The notes: a model not told the origin generated them from the sequence alone. A stretch of DNA of 64,000 bases from Rhizobium sp. ICMP 5592 (GCF_009498525.1 NZ_QSNT01000010.1:62001-126000); one strand, 5' to 3'. Counted from the stretch's first letter, positions 26,341 to 35,771 are shown. Numbers and translations: made by a program.

Positions 26341-26456
26341 CGCTAAAGTTGAAGATAGAGCTGAAAACTCACCACGACCGGAACGGTCGGCCCACTTGTG
26401 AAGACCGCATCGGATCGATGTATTCCCTGCGCTGATCGCTGCAATTGGCACAGACG

Positions 26457-27155
26457 TCAGATGGTCAGCCAGCCTTGTATTTCGGCTCGCGTCACCTTGC
26501 CCACGCTCTGCTGGAGAACCGCCTCGCCATGATCAAGCACCGAAATCTGGTCTCCGATGCTTTCGACCAAACCGAGGCTCTGCTCCACAAGCACAACCGC
26601 TGCACCCGCCGCCTTTCTAGTATTGATTAGCTGAGCGATGCGGACCACATTCTCATACTGAACCCCTTCAGTAGGTTCATCCAGCAGGACAAGAGCCCGC
26701 TCCTCGGCGAGTGTACGCGATAGAGAAAGCAGCTTCTTTTCACCACCGGAAAGCGTGCCGGCCTTCTGTGACAGCCGCTCTTTCAGCCGTGGAAATGTCT
26801 CCAGATAAAGCTCGAAGTGCTTCAAGCTCCGACTGTCGCGCATCAGGGTGAGGTTTTCCGCGACCGTCAGTTCATCGAACACGACCTTATCTTGAGGCGC
26901 ATAAGACAGTCCCATCTTGACACGCTCGGACATGGAAATCGAATAAAAGTCCCTGCCTTGGAAAACGATCTCGCCGGATGCGGGTCTGATCGCTCCAGCC
27001 AGCAGCTTCAGAAGCGTGGACTTTCCGACCCCATTGCGACCGACAACGCAATGCACTTCTCCTGCCCGGAAACCCGCCGAGAAGTCACGCAGCACGATCC
27101 CAGAGCCATAACCACCGGAGAGTTTGTTGACCGTCAAAATCTCCAGACAGCTCAT
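26457..27155 (-). CDS. Branched-chain/amide-type ABC importer ATPase (LivF-like)
   Basis: 232 aa. Walker A is VGRNGVGKST, signature LSGGEKKLL and Walker B ALVLLDEPTEGVQ, the last typical of LivF/UrtE. The start overlaps the preceding stop (ATGA). It is the last gene of the amidase-SBP-LivH-LivMG-LivF operon. It partners with the ATPase half of the LivM-LivG fusion. Confidence 0.92.
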   Translation of the reverse strand: MSCLEILTVNKLSGGYGSGIVLRDFSAGFRAGEVHCVVGRNGVGKSTLLKLLAGAIRPASGEIVFQGRDFYSISMSERVKMGLSYAPQDKVVFDELTVAENLTLMRDSRSLKHFELYLETFPRLKERLSQKAGTLSGGEKKLLSLSRTLAEERALVLLDEPTEGVQYENVVRIAQLINTRKAAGAAVVLVEQSLGLVESIGDQISVLDHGEAVLQQSVGKVTRAEIQGWLTI

Positions 27156-28876
27156 CGCTGACCTCCTACATAAACGTTACGCACGTCATCATTGGCCCGG
27201 ACCTCTTCGATCGTGCCTTTGGCCAGAAAGCGCCCCTGATGAAAGACGTTGACCGTATCGGCCAACGCCTCGACCAGAGCCATGTCATGCTCGACGACAA
27301 CGATCGTCATGCCCGTCTTCGCTCTGATCCATTTGGCGAGGTCAATGACGGCGAACGTCTCGTCCTGAGATAGCCCAGCGCAGGGCTCGTCCAACAGCAG
27401 CAGCCGAGGCTCTGTCAAAAGGACCATCGACAACTCAAGGATCTGGCGCTGACCATGCGAAAGGTCAGAGGCCAACTTCGCGTCCTCTGCGAGGAACTCG
27501 AAGCGGCGTTTCAACTCGGCAAGCAAGGGGCTGTTCCACTGCCAAAGCCTGCGGTTCAACAGGTCGACAGTGGAAGCGCGTTTGCTCCAAAGACCCAGAG
27601 ACAGGTTCTCGCGGATGGTTAGCGCTGGAAATACCGTGGGAGCCTGGAATTTTCTTGACACGCCCGCGAGTGTAAGAGCCGCGGGTGTCGCCTTGCGTAT
27701 CGGTTTGCCATCAAGGGAAAGTGCGCCGCCCGAAAGCGGGAGAAGACCGGTCAGAGCATTGAAGGATGATGACTTCCCGGCGCCATTCGGGCCGATGATG
27801 CAGGTCGTCTTGCCTTGCTCTGCGAAGAAGTTCAGGCCGTTCAGGATCCGCACCGATCCCATTTTGACCGAAACACCTTGCAGTTGGCATGACAGAGCCG
27901 ACCTTTCGCCTTTCAAACGAGGGGCTTCGACAGACATGGACAAGTTCGTAACCGCCGCGCTTGTCGGGATGATTCCGGCCAATCCTTTCGGAAACCGCAA
28001 AACGACAACGATGAAGACCAGCGCCAGAACAAGCTCCCACCAGTCCACCCTGTCTCGCAATTCCGAGCTAAGCAGTCCGACCACAAGTGCACCGACAAGC
28101 GGCCCGAAGACGGACATGCGCCCTCCAACGGCAACGTAGACAAGAAGGCTGCCGCAAAATGCGAAACCGGTCAGGTCCGGTGTGACGATGCCCTGCTGCT
28201 GCGCATAGATGACACCACCCAGACCAGCGCAGAAACCTGAGACCGCGAATGCAAGGGCCTTGAGCAGGGCCGTGTCAAAACCCAGGAACTGCATGCGGCG
28301 CTCGTCCGCAGCTACCGCCTTCCATACGGTTCCGAGAGGTGCAGATATCAGCCATACGTAACCCGCGCATACGACAAGGGTTGCGGCTCCGACGAGAGCA
28401 TATTGCTCTATAATTCCGGAGATCCCGGGCAAGGGGGGCACGCCGAGGAGACCATTGAAGCCTCCGGTTACACTCGACCAGCCTATAGCGATCTGCCCAC
28501 CGGCAAGAGCCAGCGCGAGCGTTACCATCGAGAAGGATGTCGCGTTGCCCGTCTGGCCTCTGAAAACACCAAAGGCAATTATGAAGGCGATCACCATGGG
28601 AACCAGGGCGCATAGAAACGCTGCGGGCCATGCAAGGCCCGAACCATCGAGTACGATGAATACGTTCGCCGCGAGATAGGCAGATATCGCCATATAGAGA
28701 CCGTGGCCAAGCGACAGGGTTCCACTCAGACCCCAGGCGAGCCCCAGTCCGGTAGCCACGATACCGTATGTCAGATAGAGCGACACCTCATAGGCCCACA
28801 GGTCGCCAGCCAGGAGTGGCAAGAGGATCATTGCCGTCGCGAGGACGGCGAGATTACGCACGGCTGAAGAGACCAC
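27152..28876 (-). CDS. LivM-LivG fusion: permease and ATPase in one chain
   Basis: About 574 aa if started at GTG 28876 (GGAG seven bases upstream; it overlaps the livH stop by 23 nt). The frame is open to 28990, but that extension lies inside livH. Residues ~1-320 are a LivM permease (YEVSLYLTYGIVATGLGLAW, then the GGRMSVFGPLVGA loop). Residues ~340-574 are an ABC ATPase with Walker A IGPNGAGKSS, signature LSHGQRQIL and Walker B LLLLDEPCAGLSQ. Signature LSHGQ is normal for LivG/UrtD. Such fusions are known in rhizobia. Confidence 0.9.
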   Translation of the reverse strand: MVSSAVRNLAVLATAMILLPLLAGDLWAYEVSLYLTYGIVATGLGLAWGLSGTLSLGHGLYMAISAYLAANVFIVLDGSGLAWPAAFLCALVPMVIAFIIAFGVFRGQTGNATSFSMVTLALALAGGQIAIGWSSVTGGFNGLLGVPPLPGISGIIEQYALVGAATLVVCAGYVWLISAPLGTVWKAVAADERRMQFLGFDTALLKALAFAVSGFCAGLGGVIYAQQQGIVTPDLTGFAFCGSLLVYVAVGGRMSVFGPLVGALVVGLLSSELRDRVDWWELVLALVFIVVVLRFPKGLAGIIPTSAAVTNLSMSVEAPRLKGERSALSCQLQGVSVKMGSVRILNGLNFFAEQGKTTCIIGPNGAGKSSSFNALTGLLPLSGGALSLDGKPIRKATPAALTLAGVSRKFQAPTVFPALTIRENLSLGLWSKRASTVDLLNRRLWQWNSPLLAELKRRFEFLAEDAKLASDLSHGQRQILELSMVLLTEPRLLLLDEPCAGLSQDETFAVIDLAKWIRAKTGMTIVVVEHDMALVEALADTVNVFHQGRFLAKGTIEEVRANDDVRNVYVGGQR

Positions 28877-29696
28877 GAGGACGTCTCCATAGGAAGATAA
28901 TAGCGATTGCAAGGACGACCAGATAGGCCATGGATGGGCTGAGCTGCGTGGCGAGGATGCTCTGCGAGCCGCCGATTGCAACTGCCCCACTCAACAGCCC
29001 TGCGATGGTGCCATAACCGCCAACAACGAGTGAAAAGAACGAATTCACGACCAGCAGAATTCCCATTGAGGGCTCGACCGGGACGGTTGGTGCGATGAGA
29101 ACTCCCGCGATCCCAGCGGCAGCTGAACTGAAGACGAAGGTCTGAGTAGATAGCCGGCTGGAGTTGATGCCGACGGCTTGCGCGAGAACGGGATTGGATA
29201 CCATTGCCCTGATACGGAGCGCCGTCGAGGTGCGCAGATACCAGATAGCAACGAAAATCAGCACCAGAAATGCACAGGACATCACGAAGAGACGCCAGCC
29301 AGGGAAAGTGGACCCGAGCAGGTTCACAGTCCCAGCGATGGGGAGATCGACACTCTGATAGCCGTTACCCCACAGTAGCTTTACGATTTCTCGAATCGCC
29401 ATGCCGAGACCCCATGTCCCAAGAAGGGTGGCAAAACCATCGTATTTGAGCGGCCGAATGATCAGTCGCTCTGCCAAGAACCCCAAGGCACCACACACGA
29501 CGAAAGCGAGCGGAACGGCCAAGAAATAGGAAAGCTCCAGATGTTGAACACTCAGCCCGCAATATGCGCCGACCATAACCATTTCACCGTGAGCGATATT
29601 GAGAACTCCGAGCAATCCCATGGAGACTGCCAGTCCCAGCGTCAGGATCGCCAAGACCAGTACGTCATATCCCAGGTTGAGAGAGAGCGTTATCAT
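28854..29696 (-). CDS. Branched-chain/amide-type ABC permease (LivH-like)
   Basis: 280 aa, hydrophobic throughout, with the LivH pattern VSMGLLGVLNIAHGEMVMVG at the N-terminus and GVNGI-type loop GINSSRLSTQTF near residue 185. It forms the transmembrane channel with the LivM half of the next gene. It starts 16 nt after the binding-protein gene. Confidence 0.9.
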   Translation of the reverse strand: MITLSLNLGYDVLVLAILTLGLAVSMGLLGVLNIAHGEMVMVGAYCGLSVQHLELSYFLAVPLAFVVCGALGFLAERLIIRPLKYDGFATLLGTWGLGMAIREIVKLLWGNGYQSVDLPIAGTVNLLGSTFPGWRLFVMSCAFLVLIFVAIWYLRTSTALRIRAMVSNPVLAQAVGINSSRLSTQTFVFSSAAAGIAGVLIAPTVPVEPSMGILLVVNSFFSLVVGGYGTIAGLLSGAVAIGGSQSILATQLSPSMAYLVVLAIAIIFLWRRPRGLFSRA

Positions 29697-29712
29697 TTGA
29701 GGTTGCCCACCG

Positions 29713-30879
29713 TTAGTTGCAGCTCTGCCCGGTCTGGATATCCTTGAAGGTCTCTACGACTTCAAAATCCGTTCCGCTGCATTTCGCGAGGTACATGATT
29801 TTCGCCGTGTGACGGTTCTTCACCGTCATCATGCCGGACGGCGTATTGAAGCTTGTATGTTCTGCCGCAGCGTCGAAGTCCTTGGCGGATACCGATTTCG
29901 CCTTTTCGACGACGGCCTTGGCCATTGCGAGCCCGTCATAGACCGACTTTGCTATCGTGTTTTGGATCGCTGGCGTGCCACTGGAGGCCTTGGCGATACC
30001 GGCGATGAATGCCTTGTTTTCGGGCAAATCGAGCTTGGCGAAGTAGCCCATGCATGAGTAGAGGTTATCGGATGCTTCCTTGCCGATACCAAGTAGAGTA
30101 TTTTCCTCAAGCAGGCAGGACATGCGCAGAATGTTGGCCGACAAACCAAAGTTGGCAAAGGTCCGGTTGAAGTTCACATTGTCACCGCCGACCAGGGTCT
30201 GGAGAACGATAGCGGGTGACGCAGCACGGATTTTCTCGATGGAGCTCTCGAATTTGTTCGCAGCGCCGACCGGATAATACTCCTCGCCAACGATGGTGCC
30301 GCCGAGACGTTTGACCGCGGCCTTTACCGCGTCATTCGTCGCACGCGGCCATACGTAGTCGTTGCCGATGAGATAGAACGACTTGCCGCCAGCTCGCTTG
30401 ACGAGTGACTCGATCGACGCACCGACCTGTTGCTCGGGGGTTTCGCCGAGGAAGTAAGTGAAGGGTGCGCAATCGCCACCTTCGAAAACCGGCGTGTAGA
30501 TGTAGGGAACCTTGCCTCTGATCGCGGCTTCGATTGCCTGTCGGACCGCGCTATCGTGCGAGCCTACGATGATATCGACCGACTTCCCGATCACCATGCG
30601 CGTTGCTATCTTGGCGACCTCGGCGGGTGCGGCTCCACCATCGGCAATGGTCAATTCGAGCGGGCGTCCCATGATGCCGCCTGACGCGTTGATCTGCGCC
30701 GCGGCATAGTCTGCAGCTGCCCTACTGGAGGCGCCGAACAGGGATGCGCCACCGGACAGAGTGATGAAGACCGCGATCCGGATAGGGTCGGCGGCAAAGG
30801 CAACCCGCCCGGCTGCTGCCGATGTTGCGATAGCGGCGGAGAGCTTCAACATCTGGCGACGAGAGATTGTCTGTGTCAT
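29713..30879 (-). CDS. ABC importer binding protein, amide/urea/branched-chain type
   Basis: 388 aa with a twin-arginine leader (ISRRQMLKLS, cleavage near VAFAADP at ~30). The mature part is a periplasmic-binding type 1 fold of the amide-urea group (TLSGGASLFGASSRAAADYA, then INASGGIMGRPLEL and AIEAAIRGKVPYIYTP). GAGGAAG sits just before ATG 30879. It follows an amidase gene by 18 nt, so an amide substrate is likely. Confidence 0.9.
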   Translation of the reverse strand: MTQTISRRQMLKLSAAIATSAAAGRVAFAADPIRIAVFITLSGGASLFGASSRAAADYAAAQINASGGIMGRPLELTIADGGAAPAEVAKIATRMVIGKSVDIIVGSHDSAVRQAIEAAIRGKVPYIYTPVFEGGDCAPFTYFLGETPEQQVGASIESLVKRAGGKSFYLIGNDYVWPRATNDAVKAAVKRLGGTIVGEEYYPVGAANKFESSIEKIRAASPAIVLQTLVGGDNVNFNRTFANFGLSANILRMSCLLEENTLLGIGKEASDNLYSCMGYFAKLDLPENKAFIAGIAKASSGTPAIQNTIAKSVYDGLAMAKAVVEKAKSVSAKDFDAAAEHTSFNTPSGMMTVKNRHTAKIMYLAKCSGTDFEVVETFKDIQTGQSCN

Positions 30880-30897
30880 GTTCTTCCTCTGGGCCTA

Positions 30898-32304
30898 TTA
30901 TGGTTGTGGAATGGCAGGCAGGCTCGCTTCGAGCGAAAGCGCGACCGCGAAGAGCTTTTCGTCGCCGGCGTGAGCACCCTCGAGTGCGAGGCCGATCGGC
31001 AAGCCGTTACGGTCGACGCCAACGGGCAAGGAAATGGTTGGCAAGGCGATCAGGCTGCCGATATCCATGTTGCGGATGACGGTCAGGAAGGTCGGCACTT
31101 GCTCGCCGTTGAGGTTGGTTGTTTCGTCATCCCCGATTTTCGGCGCGGTGATTGGCGAGGTCGGATACACGATGCCGTCCAGCTGATGCTCTGCGAGGAT
31201 CTTTGCGTGACCTGCCGCAATCTCAGGTATTATTTCTTCGATGGCGCGCTTGTAGGCAGACGAAGGAACGGCCTGAGCCGGGTCCATCAGAATCTTTGCG
31301 ACTGCAGCGACATCCGGCGATGCGACGCTGGAAAGAAGCGTTTCAACCGTCAACTCCGTCTTCCATTTTTCCAAAAACCCAGTCAGTTCGGGCACGGCTT
31401 CATAGAATACGATTGGGAATGCGATTTCCCTGACGAGGTTGGTGAGAGGAACGAGATCGATTTCCACAATGGTCGCGCCCGCACCCGCGAGCCGGGAGAG
31501 CGCGTGCTCGCAAACCGTGCGGACGTCCTCGGCCAGATTGTCCCAGTAAAAGCCGGATGGCTTGCCCAAACGAAGGGTCCGAATTTCCGCCATAACGGCC
31601 GGCTCCCTTTCAGACAGGGCGCGGTCGATGAGGTCCAGATCAGAAACGGAGCGGGCGAGTGGTCCCAGCGTATCCCGGGTATGCGACAAAGGAAGGACCC
31701 CATGTCCTGACCATCGGCCCGTGGTGGGGCGATATCCGAAGACCCCGTTGAAGGAAGCCGGAACCCGAACGGAACCACCTGTGTCGCTGCCGATACCCGC
31801 CGGCACCAGGCGACCACCCACTGCCGCGCCTGTTCCGCCGGACGAGCCGGCAGGCACACGTGTCGTGTCGAAAGGATTACGAACCGGCCCCCCAAATGTA
31901 TTGTTCGAGGTTCCACCGAAAGCCAGTTCATGCATGGTATTCTTGCCAAAAGGAATGGCACCGGCCGCCTTAAGCTTTGCTGCGACCGTGGCGTCTTGCG
32001 TGGGCTCGAAATTCTGCAATGCTGGCGTGTTCGCCCTCATCGGCATGCCGACGCAAGCGATGTTGTCCTTGAGAGAAATCGGCAACCCGTGAAGGATCGG
32101 CAGAGGACGATCCGCGTCTTTGCGCCGAGCATCACAGTCTCGCGCAGTCGATAATATCTGTTCACGATCGAGGTGGGCGAATGCGTTCAGTTCCGAGAGC
32201 GCGTCTGCGCGGTCAAGAAGGGAGGAAACAAGCTCCACCGATGTGATGTTACCCTTTTCGAGCAATGCGTTTGCCTCGGTTAGGGTGAGCTTCCAAAGCG
32301 CCAT
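30898..32304 (-). CDS. Amidase-signature hydrolase (IaaH/mandelamide-hydrolase-like)
   Basis: 468 aa from ATG 32304, chosen because GGAG lies eight bases upstream; an ATG nine bases earlier is too close to it. The Ser-cisSer-Lys triad is visible: K79 in LPISLKDNI, S155 in PAGSSGG and S178 in SDTGGSVRVP. Length and several blocks (MHELAFGGTSNN, VRNPFDTTRVP, LPLSHTRDTLGP) resemble Agrobacterium indoleacetamide hydrolase and mandelamide hydrolase. It hydrolyses an amide to carboxylate and ammonia. It is the first gene of an operon whose other genes encode an amide-type ABC importer, so the importer probably supplies its substrate. Confidence 0.9.
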   Translation of the reverse strand: MALWKLTLTEANALLEKGNITSVELVSSLLDRADALSELNAFAHLDREQILSTARDCDARRKDADRPLPILHGLPISLKDNIACVGMPMRANTPALQNFEPTQDATVAAKLKAAGAIPFGKNTMHELAFGGTSNNTFGGPVRNPFDTTRVPAGSSGGTGAAVGGRLVPAGIGSDTGGSVRVPASFNGVFGYRPTTGRWSGHGVLPLSHTRDTLGPLARSVSDLDLIDRALSEREPAVMAEIRTLRLGKPSGFYWDNLAEDVRTVCEHALSRLAGAGATIVEIDLVPLTNLVREIAFPIVFYEAVPELTGFLEKWKTELTVETLLSSVASPDVAAVAKILMDPAQAVPSSAYKRAIEEIIPEIAAGHAKILAEHQLDGIVYPTSPITAPKIGDDETTNLNGEQVPTFLTVIRNMDIGSLIALPTISLPVGVDRNGLPIGLALEGAHAGDEKLFAVALSLEASLPAIPQP

Positions 32305-32360
32305 TTTCTGCATCTCCAGCTAAGTCTTTCTCAGCAAATCAGATGCGACGCTCGTGAAGC

Positions 32361-32378
32361 ATCGACATTTCTGTCGAT
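32361..32378. promoter_or_regulatory. Inverted repeat upstream of the amidase operon
   Basis: ATCGACA (32361-32367) and TGTCGAT (32372-32378) are perfect arms around TTTC, 57 bases before the amidase start. It could be an operator of the amidase/importer operon or a leader hairpin. Confidence 0.45.
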
Positions 32379-32666
32379 CTCATGGTGTGGGAATTGGTGC
32401 CGATCGAGCGGCCATCAATTTTCAAAATTTCTTTGAAAAAGGTCAGCGCTCGATGCCGATTCACGCCGATGTCAAAATTGTTCGCCGCGACCGGATATGA
32501 TCATGCAGGCCCCTTGCCTTTATTTTAGGGAAGAAGGCGTCTGTAAATCTAGGGGTTATCCACGTTGCTGCCCTGATCCATGCCGGTCGTTTCGGTATTC
32601 TATCCGCTTGGGCACTTGCGATCGCAACCTGATGATGAGCGATGCGAACGCAAAATCATGGTGCGC

Positions 32667-33353
32667 TTACTGCCTAAGGCCGCAGGCACTCGTCGGGAAC
32701 GACCCGTTGAAGCTTTCGATGAAGGCATTGTCCGTGGGTCTTCCCGGTCGAGAGAACTCGATGCGGACTTTGTGGTGATACGCCCAGAGATCGACCATGT
32801 GACCGGTAAATTCGCTGCCGTTGTCGGCAAACAGCCGGTTTGGAGCATTGCGTCGCCGGACCAACCGATTGAGAACATCAACGACATGCTCTCCACGCAA
32901 TCGCTGGCCGACCTCGATCGCCAGTGCTTCACGCGTATAGACATCGACCACCGTCAATGCCCGGAACGTCTGCCCGTTCATCAGTTGGTCGTGGATGAAG
33001 TCGAGTGCCCAGGCTTGATTGGGGCCGGTTGGCAGAACCTTGTCCTCCCGGTGGCTCGCCATCCTGCGACGGCGTGGCCGTTTCGCTTTCAAAGCAAGGC
33101 CTTCCTCGCGATAGAGCCGATAGACGAGCTTGCGGCCGGCAGACCAGCCCTCACGCTTCAGCATGATATGAACCCTTCGATAGCCATAGCGGATGCGGGT
33201 GCGGACAATCTCATGCATCCGCTGGCGAAGCTCCGTGCGGGGATCCCGTCGCATCGGCATGCGCTGGGTTGAACGATGTTGGCGTGTCAGGGCACAGGCC
33301 CGACGCTCGCTGTAGCCGTGACACGCCGTCACATAGGCAACAACCTGTTTCAT
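32667..33353 (-). pseudogene. IS3 transposase orfB, frameshifted and truncated
   Basis: The frame carries the rve integrase core: catalytic Asp in WALDFIHDQL, second Asp in LFADNGSEF and Glu in AFIESFNGSF. Right after NGSF the usual RDEC continuation is found one frame over (a base is missing near 32697). Only DECLRP then follows before a stop, so the ~60-90 C-terminal residues are gone. The start overlaps the orfA stop (ATGA). Confidence 0.85.
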
Positions 33354-33631
33354 GAGCGCTGGCCGGGAAACTTTTTTGACAGCACATCCTGCAACGCAGC
33401 CTTGTCCAGGCTCAACTCCGCCATCAGCTTCTTCGGCCGCGTGTTCTCCTCAAGCACTTGTTTCAGTTCCCGGACCTGATCGGACTGAAGCCCCCGATAT
33501 TGCTTCTTCCAACGATAAAATGTCTGTTCCGATATTCCAACCTGACGGATCAGGTCGGCAGCCGGCAAGCCAAGCTCAGCCTGCTTCAAAACGGCGACAA
33601 TCTGCTCGACCGAAAAACGCTTCTTCTTCAT
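33350..33631 (-). CDS. IS3-family transposase orfA
   Basis: 93 aa with the HTH_Tnp_1 helix-turn-helix (RFSVEQIVAVLKQAELG, then DLIRQVGISEQTFYRWKKQY) and a leucine-zipper-like second half (ELKQVLEEN, then LMAELSLDKAALQDVLSKK). It is intact by itself but linked to a broken orfB, so the element is unlikely to move. Confidence 0.85.
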   Translation of the reverse strand: MKKKRFSVEQIVAVLKQAELGLPAADLIRQVGISEQTFYRWKKQYRGLQSDQVRELKQVLEENTRPKKLMAELSLDKAALQDVLSKKFPGQRS

Positions 33632-33767
33632 GACAAATTCTCCATTCGCTCAACAGGAAAATCCGCCGAAAACCGAACAGAAAACTGGACCACTTTCACA
33701 ATGTCACCTCACTTCATCTGAGATCGCCTTATGGATCCGATGATGCGGATACGGGAGTTTAGTAATT

Positions 33768-34151
33768 ATGGAATTTGGTTTAGTCAGGGCTCATATGAGC
33801 CCCCACGTGAGCAAGACTGCAACGGCGATTGTGGCTATGCTATTGTCGGATAGTTCACGACAAGAGGTTCCCGTGTCGAGCCGCATAGCCAAAAGCTGGC
33901 TGGTCTTCATCAGCATTGAAAATATCGAGCATGATCGCTGTGTCGATCTGTTTGAGCGGTCGGATGGGACATGCGGCTTCGAGGAATTTCGCCGCGATGC
34001 AGAGGATTGGGGCACCTGGACCCCAGTAAGCTTTTTTTCTATAAGGATATTGCCGACGCGGAAGTCTTCCCTTGAGGCGGCAATCGTTTCTGTCCCCTGG
34101 CTGGTGGATGTTGTCGAACGCTATCCATCGGCAGTGCGGCTTCTTCAGTAA
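33768..34151 (+). CDS. Hypothetical protein, possibly a decayed gene
   Basis: Open frame of 127 aa. The middle (IENIEHDRCVDLFERSDGTC, then FEEFRRDAEDWGTWTPVS) has the composition of a real small acidic protein of the kind common in rhizobia. The N-terminal 40 residues look non-coding, and the stretch after residue 90 (FFSIRILPTRKSS) could reflect a frame change. No ribosome site decides a start. It lies between two IS remnants, so it may be a fragment. Confidence 0.35.
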   Translation: MEFGLVRAHMSPHVSKTATAIVAMLLSDSSRQEVPVSSRIAKSWLVFISIENIEHDRCVDLFERSDGTCGFEEFRRDAEDWGTWTPVSFFSIRILPTRKSSLEAAIVSVPWLVDVVERYPSAVRLLQ

Positions 34152-34229
34152 CTGGTGTGAACCCCTGGGGCTGGACCACGGGAGGCGGAAAAACTGATAC
34201 GCTCTGTGGGCCTCAGATGGAGAAGGCTC

Positions 34230-34433
34230 ATGAAATCCAGAGGTCCCTATCGGCGGCACTCGACCCCGTTCAAGCTGCGGCTTTGCCTGGATATTCGAAA
34301 CGGTGTCATCGGACGGCGTGATGCGCAACATACTTACGGCGTCTCGGCCAACCTCATTTAGTTGTGGCTGACGCAGTTCGATCGCGGCAAACTTGTCGGT
34401 ACCGGAGCAATACTCCCCATTGGCGCCGTTTGA
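34230..34433 (+). pseudogene. Transposase orfA-type remnant with internal stop
   Basis: From ATG 34230 the frame reads RRHSTPFKLRLCLDIRNGVI, then GRRDAQHTYGVSANLI, stop, LWLTQFDRGKLVG. This is the N-terminal HTH of short IS transposase proteins (typically ending the motif NLIQLWLTQFDRGEL). A CAG-to-TAG change has put a stop in place of Gln. Similarity fades after GKLVG. No partner frame is left. Confidence 0.7.
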
Positions 34434-34763
34434 ATCTTCCCCAATTATGCCGACGTAGGCGAGAGGGATAGATGGCCATTTTTCGATGGCCTGCTCCGCG
34501 GCTTTGCTGCCGGCGCGAAGGCGGGTGGCGTGATGAGGGCATTTGAGTAAATTTCACGCGGCATTGGCAGTTGGTCGTATGTTGCTTTGAGATCGGGATT
34601 GAAGCGCATGGCGACGAGTCGGCATGTATCGAGCTTGCCGCACATTGTCCCGGCCGCCGCGGATATCCGCTGTCTTGACGACCACGCTCGTCAATGCTTC
34701 CAGCTGTCGCCAAAACCGTTAGAGGTGCCAATGCGGCAAGCACAAGGCACCTCGTTGATGATC

Positions 34764-35771
34764 TTACTTCGCGTTCAAAAACTTGTCCGCATTTTCTGCT
34801 GTGACGTAGGTCCACGGGACCGGGTAAAGCTTAGCAGTGCCGTCGCCCCACGGCATCTGCGGGTACTCCGCCCAGCAATCCGATAGAGGCTTGTAGGAGT
34901 CGCCGATTACCTTCCGGAGAGCGACATCCACCGCGCCTTGTGCTTGAGTGTGTGCGTCCTGGCGGATCGAAAGGATCATTTCGCCGTTTTTCACAGCCCT
35001 GATCGCGTCCGTCACGCCATCGATGCCGACAACGGGAATGGTTTTGGGATCAATACCCGCCGCTTTCATCGCGGCAATCGCACCCAATCCCATCTCGTCA
35101 TTCTGAGCCAGAACCCCCTGGATTTGACCCTTGTGTGAGGTGAGCCAGTTTTGCATCAGAACCATGGCTTCGGAACGAGACCAATTGGCGGTCTTGCGTT
35201 CCAATACCTTAATATCGCTGTTTGCATCGAGGGCCTTCTTGTTGCCCTGCGTGCGGAACTCCTGCCCAAGGTTGCCTTCTGGGCCAATGAGAACCACGAT
35301 ATTGCCCTTGCCGCCCATTGCTTTGAAGAGAACCTCAGCTTCATACTGTCCGGCGGCAACGTCGTCAGACCCGACGAACGAGACAAGTTCATCGCTCTTA
35401 GCAGGACCGTTGGAACCGACGGTCGGCAGGCCGCGCGTCAATGCCTTGTGGATAACGCCCTTCGCAGCATAGCTGTCGATGGGGATGTAGATGGCGACAT
35501 CATACTTCTGGGTCACCATCAGATCGAACTGCGATGCCTGCGTTGCTTGATCATAATTGCCGTCGAACACTGTCAACTCAGCAATTCCGTTCGAGAAAGC
35601 GGGGTGCTTTTTGATCTCGCTAGCCCAAATCTGAGCGTATTCATTTTTAAGGCCATAGACTGCCGCACCGACCTTAACCGGCTTCGAACCGGCAGCTAAT
35701 GCTGCTTTGCCGGCAAGAGGCAGAAGTCCCGCGGCCGCCATCATAGTGAGTGTATTTCGCCGAGTGATCAT
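34764..35771 (-). CDS. Ribose-type ABC sugar-binding protein
   Basis: 335 aa from ATG 35771 with GGAGGA upstream; an ATG 12 bases earlier lacks spacing. The leader has twin Arg (MITRRNTLTMMAAAG; cleavage near ALAAG at ~27). The mature part is a Peripla_BP_4 fold (YIPIDSYAAKGVIHKAL, then QNDEMGLGAIAAMKAAGID). It is a close paralog of the binding protein at 47527, sharing TANWSRSEA/TANWSRAEA and the YPVPWTYVTAENADKFL-like end. Last gene of a minus-strand ATPase-permease-SBP operon; ligand probably a polyol or rare ketose. Confidence 0.92.
   Translation of the reverse strand: MITRRNTLTMMAAAGLLPLAGKAALAAGSKPVKVGAAVYGLKNEYAQIWASEIKKHPAFSNGIAELTVFDGNYDQATQASQFDLMVTQKYDVAIYIPIDSYAAKGVIHKALTRGLPTVGSNGPAKSDELVSFVGSDDVAAGQYEAEVLFKAMGGKGNIVVLIGPEGNLGQEFRTQGNKKALDANSDIKVLERKTANWSRSEAMVLMQNWLTSHKGQIQGVLAQNDEMGLGAIAAMKAAGIDPKTIPVVGIDGVTDAIRAVKNGEMILSIRQDAHTQAQGAVDVALRKVIGDSYKPLSDCWAEYPQMPWGDGTAKLYPVPWTYVTAENADKFLNAK

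Larger units (their letters stand above)
32667..33706 (-). mobile_element. Decayed IS3-family element (IS407-like group)
   Basis: The orfA/orfB organisation of IS3 is seen on the minus strand. The orfA-side end is probably at about 33706, where TGACATTGTGAAAGTGGTCC (read on minus) begins with TGA as IS3 ends do. The other end is missing: orfB breaks off after a frameshift and no matching inverted end was found before 32667. The element separates the nitrogen block from the sugar block. Confidence 0.75.

Noticed and set aside
32547..32555. TTATCCACG, a DnaA-box-like sequence
   Set aside because: Single imperfect match beside an IS remnant, with no replication gene or further boxes nearby.
34354..34815. 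153-codon minus-strand frame reading into the sugar-binding protein gene
   Set aside because: Overlaps both the transposase remnant and the 3' end of the real gene; no family features.
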